From: DAONLM01 sp035406685
Lineage (GTDB): Bacteria > Spirochaetota > GWE2-31-10 > MWDO01
Length of the DNA: 13,203 bases
Direction: 5' to 3'
NCBI GenBank assembly: GCA_035406685.1
Contig: DAONLM010000072.1
Span: 1-13,203 of the forward strand
Shown: positions 5,812-13,154 of the stretch, piece after piece
How the letters are laid out: the number at the start of each line of letters is the position of its first letter
Position numbering within the stretch: the first letter of the stretch is position 1
Program-made: the position numbers and the translations under genes
The notes under the pieces: model-generated
Seen by the model: only the letters and a program-made list of their open reading frames with translations
Database searches by the model: none
What the model was told of the DNA's origin: nothing

Positions 5812-8010
5812 CTACTCAATTATCCTTGATACACTGAATTCAAAAAAGATATAACTTGTAAAGCTACCACTACTCTTTACCATATTATAGAGATTAAAAT
5901 TAACTTCAAGATTAACCACAAGAGGGACAAACTTTGGATATACTTTAAAGGCTGTGCCTGCTATAAAAGCAGGTAGAATATGCATAAAATTTCTATCAAG
6001 AGTAAATTCTGTCTCTACATCGTTTAAAGAAATACCAGCATCAATATAAAATACCCAGAACATCTGCCATTCAAAATCTTTGCCAAAAGACTTATTTAAA
6101 AATTTAGACATATTTATAGTAAATAAAGGCAACCAGTATTCAATGTTTACTATTAAACCTGTATAACCACCAAAATAACTCACCCCCTTACCTCTCAAAT
6201 AATTGCCAATAAAAAGATCATTCATTATCTTTTCCGTAATAGAATTATAAGTTGCAAAAAAAAGAACTCTCATTCTATATCTATGATCTTTATAAACTGG
6301 AAGATATAGTTTATACAATGCCTCAAAAATTGTCTTAAAATTATTCGTTGCTGGAATTGAACCAATTTTACTATCATAGGTAAATACTGGATCAGCGTAT
6401 ATATTAAAATTAAGTCTTATCTCATGAGAAGATTTTTTTAGATTATCTTCTGTGATTTGTTGTGCTTTAAGATAATTTTTATCAAATTCAAACTTTTTCT
6501 CAAAAGAAAAATTTATCTTATTTATATATATCTTATCATTGTATCCGTTATTATCCCAATATTTAGTGTAAGTTGCATCAAGATTTATCCTGAAAATAGC
6601 ATCTATGATTTTAATATTATAATTAAAAGATAAAGATGGAGTTATATTTATTTCATTAAATGTAAAATCTATACTCTCCCACCTCGTTTTATAAGCAAAA
6701 GAGATAGATGGTGTCAATGAGATTAATTTATTATAAAAATAGAATGTCCATCCCACATAGGGAGATGTATATATCCCATTATTTGTAATATAGCCAGTAT
6801 CTATTAATATAGCCCATATTCTCTCTTTATCAGCATCAGATAGATTTTCCAGTATTACATACTTGTTTTTATCTGTATCTCTTAAATATCTTGATGATAA
6901 AAAATTTTTATCATCTTCTTTTTCAATCTTATTTAATATACTATTCTCAAAAGTAGAATAATCAAACTCTTTTATTAAGATGTTATCATAGGATTTACCA
7001 TCGCCGTACTGATTAAAACTATTCTTAAGAGCAAATTTAAAACCAGTAAACAATCTTGAGTCCGGTTTATCAAAAGGAACCTCAAAATATATCAGTCTTA
7101 CTGGATTTAATAAAGCCTCTTTTGGAGATCTTGGGTTATTACCAAAACTGGATATATTTATCTCATTTTTGTTGTAATTTAAATCCTCTTTTGTCTTTGA
7201 ATATAAATTTTTATACCCAATGCCAAATTCACTTTTTAAGATTCCATTTATCTTTTTAATTTTTACTTCAAATTCAAAAAAAGGATTTAAGAGAAATATA
7301 TGATCCTGATCTTTTATACTTAAAAGATCATAGGGGAATTCTGTTGTTATTACATTGCCATAACCAAAACCTAAACTATAATTTAGATTGATATTATCTG
7401 GAATTTTCTGGTATATTTTAAAATATAGATTCTCTATACCACTCTCCCAGACATTATTATGCCATTCCTGTAGAGTCGCAAGATAATTAACAGTAGAGGT
7501 ATATGTAGTAAAATCAAATGACATACTAATATTATCATTTAATTTTATTGGTTCATTTGTTCTTAAAAAAAGATTAAAATTCTCTTTTGCAAGATATTCA
7601 ATCTGTCCCTCAATTGGCGTCTTATAACCATCTATATAAAAATGCCAGTATTTAAATTTAGCCTTAAATCCAGCAGAATTAGAATAAAATGGAAGAATAA
7701 ATGCAAAAAGAGGCAATTTTTCACTTATATTAATCTTTATATTAACATAATTTTGCTTTTCTGAAGATATTTCTTCTATTATTTCATAGGCTTCTATTAT
7801 ATTATCTTTTTTTAGAATATTAAGATAATTTTCTACTTTTTCTCTATCCCATATATCATCTTTTTTTATAACAAGTTCCTTTTCTACTCTTTTTCTTGCA
7901 AATTTTAAGCCAATGAATTCAACACTTTCAACAAATAGATCCTTTTTTTCTTCTGAAAAAATTGCAAAAAAAGATAGAATGATTAAAAAAAAAGATAGTT
8001 TAATTTTCAT
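5812..8010 (-). CDS. Omp85/BamA-superfamily outer-membrane protein with one POTRA domain
   Basis: The 732-aa protein has a signal peptide (residues 1-19). A single POTRA-like domain follows (about 25-98; VESVEFIGLKFARKRVEKEL, then REKVENYLNILKK and VNIKINISEK). The remainder is rich in alternating aromatic and polar beta-strands, as expected of a membrane barrel. Near the C-terminus, YLRGKG (604-609) followed by GLIVNIEYWLPLF and FWVFYIDAG matches the usual RGY-strand-acidic-DAG pattern of Omp85 barrels. The classical RGY loop motif appears here as RGKG. BamA has five POTRAs in Proteobacteria, so this is a reduced or specialised paralogue, perhaps for protein or lipid export. It directly follows a LolB-like lipoprotein gene whose TAA abuts this ATG, which implies translational coupling. 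GAGGTAA (8026-8032), about 15 bases upstream, may serve as binding site. Confidence 0.75.
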   Translation of the reverse strand: MKIKLSFFLIILSFFAIFSEEKKDLFVESVEFIGLKFARKRVEKELVIKKDDIWDREKVENYLNILKKDNIIEAYEIIEEISSEKQNYVNIKINISEKLPLFAFILPFYSNSAGFKAKFKYWHFYIDGYKTPIEGQIEYLAKENFNLFLRTNEPIKLNDNISMSFDFTTYTSTVNYLATLQEWHNNVWESGIENLYFKIYQKIPDNINLNYSLGFGYGNVITTEFPYDLLSIKDQDHIFLLNPFFEFEVKIKKINGILKSEFGIGYKNLYSKTKEDLNYNKNEINISSFGNNPRSPKEALLNPVRLIYFEVPFDKPDSRLFTGFKFALKNSFNQYGDGKSYDNILIKEFDYSTFENSILNKIEKEDDKNFLSSRYLRDTDKNKYVILENLSDADKERIWAILIDTGYITNNGIYTSPYVGWTFYFYNKLISLTPSISFAYKTRWESIDFTFNEINITPSLSFNYNIKIIDAIFRINLDATYTKYWDNNGYNDKIYINKINFSFEKKFEFDKNYLKAQQITEDNLKKSSHEIRLNFNIYADPVFTYDSKIGSIPATNNFKTIFEALYKLYLPVYKDHRYRMRVLFFATYNSITEKIMNDLFIGNYLRGKGVSYFGGYTGLIVNIEYWLPLFTINMSKFLNKSFGKDFEWQMFWVFYIDAGISLNDVETEFTLDRNFMHILPAFIAGTAFKVYPKFVPLVVNLEVNFNLYNMVKSSGSFTSYIFFEFSVSRIIE

Positions 8011-8802
8011 TTATCTAATTTTTACCTCAATATCTTCTATTTTTTCAACTTCTTTCCAATCTTCAAGATTATCTTTTGTAATATCTTTTATCTCTACTTT
8101 TTTAAGAGAACTTTTTTCTATTAAAAAGCTAAGTTTATATTTTTGATCCTCTGATGAAAAATTAAGAATATTTGGCACATCTTTATTGTCATCATTTTTA
8201 GAATATTTAATTGACTCGAGTATAATTTTATCAAAAAATTGATTATTAATAGTAGCCTTTACAATCTTATAATCTGGATCAAGGTAAATCTCATATTTTG
8301 AAATATTATTCGTCAATGTAATGATATACTCCTTTTTTGTCCATTTAAAATCCATAAGCTGCATATCATCAGAATATGGAACGCATCCAGCAAATAGATA
8401 GGATATTTCAAAAGGATTAAAATTAATTCCCATTATCTTTGAATAATCTATCTCTTCAAGATTAAATCTAACAAACTCCTTTTTTGTATGATTTAATAAT
8501 ATCCCATTATTGTTATTAAATAGAATTTCTAAAATTGTTTTTCTAAGGATAGATATAGAAAATAGTGCCTTCTTTTCATTAAAAATCACATCTGTCTTAA
8601 AAGATATATATGCAGAAGGGACATCCTTAACACCGGTAACCTTAAAAGATCCAGAAAAAGAGGCGTATTCTATCTTTTGAGACTCCTTCATTAAATTTTT
8701 AAACATTATTTTTGAAGTAGTCTCCTTATTTGTAACAATTATAGTCTTGCAGGAGAATAAAAAAGATATAACAAATATAAATAATAAATTCTTTATTTTC
8801 AT
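8011..8802 (-). CDS. LolB-like / DUF4292-like outer-membrane lipoprotein
   Basis: The 263-aa protein has a type II signal peptide with lipobox FLFSC (lipidated cysteine 18). The following SGSFKV, long beta-rich region with ILRKTILEILFN, then NNGILLNHTKKEFVRFN and FNPFEISYLFAGCVPY follow the order of LolB and DUF4292 proteins: SGS strand, then lipid-facing half-barrel, then the ELAALLLG-like helix. LolA/LolB-fold proteins carry lipids or lipoproteins in a hydrophobic cavity between membranes. This assignment is by fold pattern, not by a recognised orthologue. The gene is first in a two-gene unit with the Omp85 gene, with no intergenic base between stop and start. The ATG at 8802 has only a weak, distant AAGGA (8818-8822). 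A later start would break the signal peptide. Confidence 0.65.
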   Translation of the reverse strand: MKIKNLLFIFVISFLFSCKTIIVTNKETTSKIMFKNLMKESQKIEYASFSGSFKVTGVKDVPSAYISFKTDVIFNEKKALFSISILRKTILEILFNNNNGILLNHTKKEFVRFNLEEIDYSKIMGINFNPFEISYLFAGCVPYSDDMQLMDFKWTKKEYIITLTNNISKYEIYLDPDYKIVKATINNQFFDKIILESIKYSKNDDNKDVPNILNFSSEDQKYKLSFLIEKSSLKKVEIKDITKDNLEDWKEVEKIEDIEVKIR

Positions 8803-8837
8803 TTTTGAATGATAATTCCTTATTTAAATTAGTAATA

Positions 8838-8875
8838 ATTGTATAATAAATACCATAAAATACAAAATTAGACAA
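8838..8875 (-). promoter_or_regulatory. Probable promoter for the lipoprotein-Omp85 operon
   Basis: On the minus strand TTGTAT (8860-8865) lies 16 bp before TACAAT (8838-8843). An alternative is TTGTCT (8870-8875), 17 bp before TATTTA (8847-8852). Either would give a leader of about 30 nt. The AT-richness makes the choice uncertain. Confidence 0.4.
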
Positions 8876-9034
8876 TTATTTTTGGAATTTATTTGCAAAA
8901 TTGTTTTGTAATTTTAGAGATAAAAAAGAGTCTAAATATTCTAGTATCCTTACAGTAAACAATGACGATAAAAATATAAAAAGTTTTTATTCTCTTTTTG
9001 GATGCCGATTTATTTTTAGACAAAAATTTTCTAA
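8876..9034. other. Intergenic region between divergent genes
   Basis: No credible gene. A 62-codon open frame (8901-9089, TTG start, no Shine-Dalgarno) runs into the repeated leader. I do not call it a gene, but its end is conserved in the second leader copy. Confidence 0.4.
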
Positions 9035-9084
9035 TTTTTTTCTAAAAGTTGTAAAGGATTTTCTCAAAAATTTTGTGATTAATA
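9035..9084 (+). repeat. Leader repeat, copy A, upstream of the RHH gene
   Basis: These 50 bases match 13074-13123 in 49 positions, and weaker similarity continues on both sides (from TTTATTTTTAG at about 9009). It ends 35 bases before the ATG at 9120. It contains the near-palindrome TCTCAAAAATTTTGTGA (9062-9078), which suits an operator for a dimeric regulator such as the ribbon-helix-helix protein encoded next. That link is inference. Confidence 0.85.
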
Positions 9085-9119
9085 ATTAGAAAACAATTTT
9101 TATTTCTGGAGGAAAAAGT

Positions 9120-9638
9120 ATGGAAAAGTATGATTTTGTGTTAAATAAAACTTTATTAGAAAAAATTAAAAATTTAGCAAAAAAGAGATCTCTCTCACTT
9201 TCTTGTTTAATGAGAGAGATCTTTGAAAAGATTATACCAATTCTTGAAAAAAAGCATCTCAAAGAAAAAAGAAGAGAAAAAGAATATCCAATAGTCTGTG
9301 CAACGCATAGAGTAAGAGTATATCTTCCTAAAAAGCTATACAATCAATTAAAGTTAATTCATAGCCATCTAAATACATTCAGTATGGCTGTGCTTGTAAG
9401 AGAGATACTGGAGGAATACTTTTTTGGTTTGGAAATATTTGGAGAAAAAGAGTTTGAAGATAAAATTGAGAGGCTAAAAAGGAAACTTAATGAATTAAGA
9501 GAAAGGAAGGCTGTGGTTGTGAAAAAGGATAAGGGGAAGGTGATGCCGCCTGATATCCCCCGCCCTCCTCACCCCGACCAGTATTTCCTGCTTACTTTTG
9601 ACTCAAAATTTCGGCTTTTAGAGATAAAATTCCTTTAA
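9120..9638 (+). CDS. Double ribbon-helix-helix (CopG/Arc-like) protein with GC-rich proline tail
   Basis: The 172-aa protein has two similar ribbon-helix-helix-like modules. Residues 4-41 are YDFVLNKTLLEKIKNLAKKR, then LSLSCLMREIFEKII. Residues 64-102 are HRVRVYLPKKLYNQLKLI, then FSMAVLVREILEEYF. Each has a beta-strand, a helix, a turn and a helix, as in CopG/Arc repressors, so DNA binding as a tandem dimer is likely. A charged coiled-coil-like stretch follows (108-131). A proline-rich linker (MPPDIPRPPHPDQ) leads to FLLTFDSKFRLLEIKFL. The 3' end is about 57% GC over 9541-9600 by hand count, far above the rest of the gene. GGAGG (9108-9112) supports the ATG at 9120. The 50-bp leader is repeated at 13074, suggesting a multi-copy family. 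Target and role are unknown; self-regulation is plausible. Confidence 0.7.
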   Translation: MEKYDFVLNKTLLEKIKNLAKKRSLSLSCLMREIFEKIIPILEKKHLKEKRREKEYPIVCATHRVRVYLPKKLYNQLKLIHSHLNTFSMAVLVREILEEYFFGLEIFGEKEFEDKIERLKRKLNELRERKAVVVKKDKGKVMPPDIPRPPHPDQYFLLTFDSKFRLLEIKFL

Positions 9639-9766
9639 GAATTAATATTCTCTTTAAATTTCTAACCTTACTCTCAATTACACAAAATTTACCTCAGGAT
9701 AAATCTATATTTTAAACTATTTATAAAATAAAATCGCACTTTTTTTAAAAAATAAAATAAAAATTT

Positions 9767-9795
9767 TTGTCAAACTAAAAAAAAATTGGTATAAT
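9767..9795 (+). promoter_or_regulatory. Distal promoter P1 upstream of the lipoprotein operon
   Basis: TTGTCA (9767-9772), a 17-bp spacer and a perfect TATAAT (9790-9795). The predicted start near 9802 lies about 150 nt before the ATG at 9952, so P1 could also make a short separate RNA. Confidence 0.65.
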
Positions 9796-9868
9796 TATCT
9801 ATATTATATGTAAAATATAAATTGTGGGTGTAATGTAAAAAAAGTTTAACTTAATAATATTTAATTTT

Positions 9869-9897
9869 TTGACAAAATTAAAAATTTTTAATACTAT
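9869..9897 (+). promoter_or_regulatory. Proximal promoter P2 for the lipoprotein operon
   Basis: A perfect TTGACA (9869-9874), a 17-bp spacer and TACTAT (9892-9897). The start would be near 9904, giving a leader of about 48 nt. AAGGAG (9935-9940) precedes the ATG at 9952. Confidence 0.65.
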
Positions 9898-9951
9898 TGG
9901 ATTTAAAATTATTTAAAAAATATTTTTAAAATATAAGGAGATTTAAAAAAA

Positions 9952-10626
9952 ATGAAATTTCTTGCAAAAATAATATTTTTAATAAGCACAATATTTTTAC
10001 TCTTTTCTTGCTATACTCAAAAGATCGAGCTAAATGCAGACAGAAAAAGTGGTAAGATGACAATCGATTATTATATCAATAATGACTATTTTCAGATTAT
10101 TTCTCTCATTGCATCTAATTTTCAATACGATAATGAAGACTATATAGATGTAATGATATTAATTGATGAAAACAAATTCAAAGAGAATTTTAAAAAATAT
10201 GAAGGGATAACACTCGATTTTGTTTCAATAAAAAAGATTAAAGAAGGAGAATATAAAGGTAAAATAATAATATCATTTAAGGACTTTGAGAAGGCACTTG
10301 CTCTCTTACCAAAAGGGGTAAGTGGGCTTGAACTCATAAAGACTAAAGATGATATCACCATAAGTCAGACTGTCGATCTTGAAAAAATGGATCCAGATAA
10401 TATATTTTTAGATTTTGTAAACCAGTTAAAAGATGATGATAAAGAATTTTATACACTATTAACAGAAACAGCAGTATTTAATTTTGAATTATATACAAAG
10501 ACAAATATAAAGAAGACAGAAGGGATAAAGTTAGAAGGGGATGGAAAGATAGCAAAATATTCCTTTAAAATAAAAAATTTACTCGATAATAAAAATAAAG
10601 TATTAAAATTCAGCATCACTTTATAA
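9952..10626 (+). CDS. Lipoprotein of unknown function, LppM-like pattern
   Basis: The 224-aa protein has a type II signal peptide with lipobox LLFSC (cysteine 20), so it is anchored in a membrane. The mature part opens with IELNADRKSGKMTIDYYINNDYF. This strand pattern, a short basic turn then a long strand, recalls LppM/DUF3153-type lipoprotein domains, but I am not sure of the family. Later segments (YKGKIIISFKDFEKALALLP, then ELIKTKDDITISQTVDL) continue an alpha/beta pattern. No catalytic motif is visible. It is the first gene of a two-gene operon with the secreted protein 19 bases downstream, and two promoters precede it. The two products probably act together in the envelope. AAGGAG lies 11 bases before the ATG. 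Confidence 0.72.
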   Translation: MKFLAKIIFLISTIFLLFSCYTQKIELNADRKSGKMTIDYYINNDYFQIISLIASNFQYDNEDYIDVMILIDENKFKENFKKYEGITLDFVSIKKIKEGEYKGKIIISFKDFEKALALLPKGVSGLELIKTKDDITISQTVDLEKMDPDNIFLDFVNQLKDDDKEFYTLLTETAVFNFELYTKTNIKKTEGIKLEGDGKIAKYSFKIKNLLDNKNKVLKFSITL

Positions 10627-10645
10627 ATAAAATAAAGAGGCTATT

Positions 10646-12070
10646 ATGAAATCTTTTGTATATTGTACTATTATTTTTCTTTTGCTTTCGTTAAGACTAT
10701 ATGCTGATGATATGAGTCAGTACGAAGAATTTTTCTATAAAGAGTATTCCAGTAATATAATAAGTGGGGCAAGAGAGAAGTTTGAATTTGAAAACGAGGA
10801 ATATAAAAAATCTTTTGAAATTTCTTTTATAAAAGTGGATGTTAATCTATTTAATAATTATTCAAGAATTACAATAAACTATATTATAAGAAATAAGAGT
10901 AAAAATGAAATAAAATGTAATTTTCTCTATCCATTTATATACTCAAATGTTTTTAAAAAGATAGAAAAATCAGAAAAAGGTAAATTAATAGAGAACAGAA
11001 CAGAAAATGTCGAAAAAAAATCTCTTTATAAAGACTTTAAAATTATAGAAAATGGGATTAAAAGAGATTATGAGATAAAATTTAGTAATATAGAAGAATC
11101 AAATATTCCCTATAGTATTGGAAATGAAAGAAAACTTTTTAATGATACTACACTTTTTTCTGAAAAAGTTATCTCTTTTATACATAAGTATGGTTTTTTC
11201 TCAATAGATCTTAAATTTAAAAGTAAAGAAAGAAAAATTCTTACAGTAATCTATAATGTAGATCATTATAATAATAATATAAAAACAAATTTTGAATATA
11301 GTAATTCAATGGAAGACCCTGCATTAAGATATATGTTTAAAAAAGTTGATGACACAATTCAATTACTAAGTGACTATATATTTTATTTTATCTTAAAACC
11401 TCAATATAGTGAACAAGTTATAATTCCTAAAAAAGTCTTTATAAAACTAAGACCATATCTGATAAATAATAATCATTTAAAGATTTTGCCAAGTAAATAT
11501 AAATGGAAAGGTAGTGATATTATTTTTAGTTATAGTAATCCAAAATTTAAAGATTATGATAATATATATATTAGTATTTTACCATTAAATTCAAAAAATT
11601 CAATACCTTCTTTCTACTTTAAGTCCTCCCTTGAAAAAATTAAACGAGATAAAGGGGAATTCTTTCTTTTAAAGAAGAATGAAGACTTAATATTTGAATA
11701 TATTGAGGACAATAATCTTTCATTTTTATACCAAAAAGATAATAATAAAATAGGGATAACAGAGATAAGAATTTTACCTAAAATTTTTACACTAAAAAAA
11801 TCAATAAAAGATACAAATCTTCCTCTTGAGTTTGAGATATCATTTTCGGATAATAAAGATTTTAAGGATGCTACGACCATAACAAAAAAATTCTCTTATA
11901 AAGAGTTTTACACTTTATTAAATAAAAAAAGATATCTTACACTATTTAAAGGAGAAAGAATTTTTTGTAAATTTATAAAGTTAAGAGTGATAAGAACATT
12001 CTTTAAAGAGGATGAGATACAAAATGAGAATAATGATATCCAAATTAATGATATTGAATTCATAAATTAA
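10646..12070 (+). CDS. Secreted protein with DUF4424-like N-terminal part and possible glycan-binding C-terminal domain
   Basis: The 474-aa protein has a signal peptide (residues 1-20, cut near LYA/DD) without a lipobox. Residues 61-100 (FIKVDVNLFNNYSRITINYIIRNKSKNEIKCNFLYPF) resemble DUF4424-type domains, where a beta-sandwich strand is followed by a membrane-distal FP-like motif. The last 107 residues, from about 368 (KIGITEIRIL), look like a galactose-binding beta-sandwich of the NADase-type glycan-binding kind. The end, FIKLRVIRTFF then IQINDIEFIN, matches the usual final strand pair with its D-x-x-I-x-E/D-I motif. Both assignments are from memory of patterns. It follows the lipoprotein gene with a weak AGAGG site and shares its transcript. 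Its TAA overlaps the ispE stop. Confidence 0.68.
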   Translation: MKSFVYCTIIFLLLSLRLYADDMSQYEEFFYKEYSSNIISGAREKFEFENEEYKKSFEISFIKVDVNLFNNYSRITINYIIRNKSKNEIKCNFLYPFIYSNVFKKIEKSEKGKLIENRTENVEKKSLYKDFKIIENGIKRDYEIKFSNIEESNIPYSIGNERKLFNDTTLFSEKVISFIHKYGFFSIDLKFKSKERKILTVIYNVDHYNNNIKTNFEYSNSMEDPALRYMFKKVDDTIQLLSDYIFYFILKPQYSEQVIIPKKVFIKLRPYLINNNHLKILPSKYKWKGSDIIFSYSNPKFKDYDNIYISILPLNSKNSIPSFYFKSSLEKIKRDKGEFFLLKKNEDLIFEYIEDNNLSFLYQKDNNKIGITEIRILPKIFTLKKSIKDTNLPLEFEISFSDNKDFKDATTITKKFSYKEFYTLLNKKRYLTLFKGERIFCKFIKLRVIRTFFKEDEIQNENNDIQINDIEFIN

Positions 12071-12963
12071 ATTGTTTTTGCAATAAAAAGATTATATCCT
12101 TTTTCTTTAAGATAATAGTATCCTTTATTTAGATGTAAAAAACTTTCATAAATTCCAACCATTGTGGAACCAGAGCCAGACATAAATGATTGTATGGCTC
12201 CAGAATTAATAATATCTTCTTTTATATTATTGAATTCAGGATATTTTTTAAATATTACACTCTCGAATTTGTTATAGATATTATGGGCTATTAATTTAAT
12301 ATCGCCATCTATAAAACCATTAACAATATTTTTAAACATCATTGCCTCTTTTTTTGTTTCGCCTACCAGCATAGCCTCATCAAGCATTTTGTATGCATCA
12401 GGTGTAGATATCTTTATCTCTGGAACAATCAGTATCATGGGGATATCTATTTTATTTTTTATTTTTATTCTTTTTGTTATATTTCCTACTCCAAAAACAG
12501 TTTGAATTCCACCTTTTATAAAAAAAGGTACATCAGAGCCTATCTCAGCAGCAATTTTTTCCAATTTGTCTTCTTTAAAATTAGTACTCCACCACCAGTT
12601 TAATATTTTTAAGACAGAACCGGCATTTGATGAACCACCTCCAAGTCCACCACCAATAGGGATATTTTTTTTTAGGTAAAAATCAACCCCAAAAGGAACT
12701 TTTTTTATATTTTCAATAAATTTATTAGCAGCACGGACAAGAAGATTATCTTTTGGTAAAGTATTACTCTTATCAAATACTCTGATTTCATTATCTGAAA
12801 AATTTTTTTTAGCAGTTATTATATCAGAAAAATTAATCTCTCCAAAAACACTTTTAATTTTATGATATGAATTTTTATAAGTGTCTATCACATTTAAAAA
12901 AAAGTTAACTTTTGCATAACTATTAACTATAATAGTCTCTACTATATTTTTAAAACTATTCAT
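12067..12963 (-). CDS. ispE: 4-diphosphocytidyl-2-C-methyl-D-erythritol kinase
   Basis: This GHMP-family kinase phosphorylates the 2-hydroxyl of CDP-methylerythritol with ATP, in the MEP route to isoprenoids, in the cytoplasm. Motif 1 is SYAKVNFFL, whose lysine matches the catalytic lysine of the family. The ATP loop is PIGGGLGGGSSNAGSVL. GSDVPFF carries the catalytic aspartate, and motif 3 is SGSGSTMVG near the end. I chose the ATG at 12963 (298 aa) because motif 1 then begins at residue 14, as usual. The frame is open to a TTG at 13023 (318 aa), but those extra residues are low-complexity and not family-like. Neither start has a good Shine-Dalgarno site. The gene is divergent from the one starting at 13155 and convergent with 10646-12070. 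Confidence 0.93.
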   Translation of the reverse strand: MNSFKNIVETIIVNSYAKVNFFLNVIDTYKNSYHKIKSVFGEINFSDIITAKKNFSDNEIRVFDKSNTLPKDNLLVRAANKFIENIKKVPFGVDFYLKKNIPIGGGLGGGSSNAGSVLKILNWWWSTNFKEDKLEKIAAEIGSDVPFFIKGGIQTVFGVGNITKRIKIKNKIDIPMILIVPEIKISTPDAYKMLDEAMLVGETKKEAMMFKNIVNGFIDGDIKLIAHNIYNKFESVIFKKYPEFNNIKEDIINSGAIQSFMSGSGSTMVGIYESFLHLNKGYYYLKEKGYNLFIAKTI

Positions 12964-13073
12964 ATATTTTAAATTTTTTATATTTAAAATTTTTAAATTT
13001 TCCAAATTCCAAAGATATCTCAATGTTTTTATATAAAACTATACTATTTTATTTTTAGCGAATTTTTTTTAAC

Positions 13074-13123
13074 TTTTTTTCTAAAAGTTGTAAAGGATTT
13101 TCTTAAAAATTTTGTGATTAATA
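13074..13123 (+). repeat. Leader repeat, copy B, upstream of the gene at 13155
   Basis: It matches 9035-9084 in 49 of 50 bases; the single change is C at 9065 to T at 13104. It lies 31 bases before the ATG at 13155, nearly the same place as copy A before its gene. The change breaks one pair of the near-palindrome seen in copy A. Confidence 0.85.
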
Positions 13124-13154
13124 TATAGAAATATTTTTTTATGGAGGATTGTGT

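Larger units (their letters stand above)
9639..9951. other. Intergenic region with two tandem promoters
   Basis: No gene or clear terminator is seen after the RHH gene. The right half contains two well-formed promoters, listed separately, reading into the envelope operon at 9952. The first would leave a leader of about 150 nt. Confidence 0.6.

Noticed and set aside
8901..9089. 62-codon open frame
   Set aside because: TTG start, no Shine-Dalgarno site, low-complexity protein; its end is noted only because the leader repeat conserves it.
12967..13023. Extended ispE start at TTG 13023
   Set aside because: Extra residues are low-complexity, unlike the family N-terminus, and no binding site supports it.
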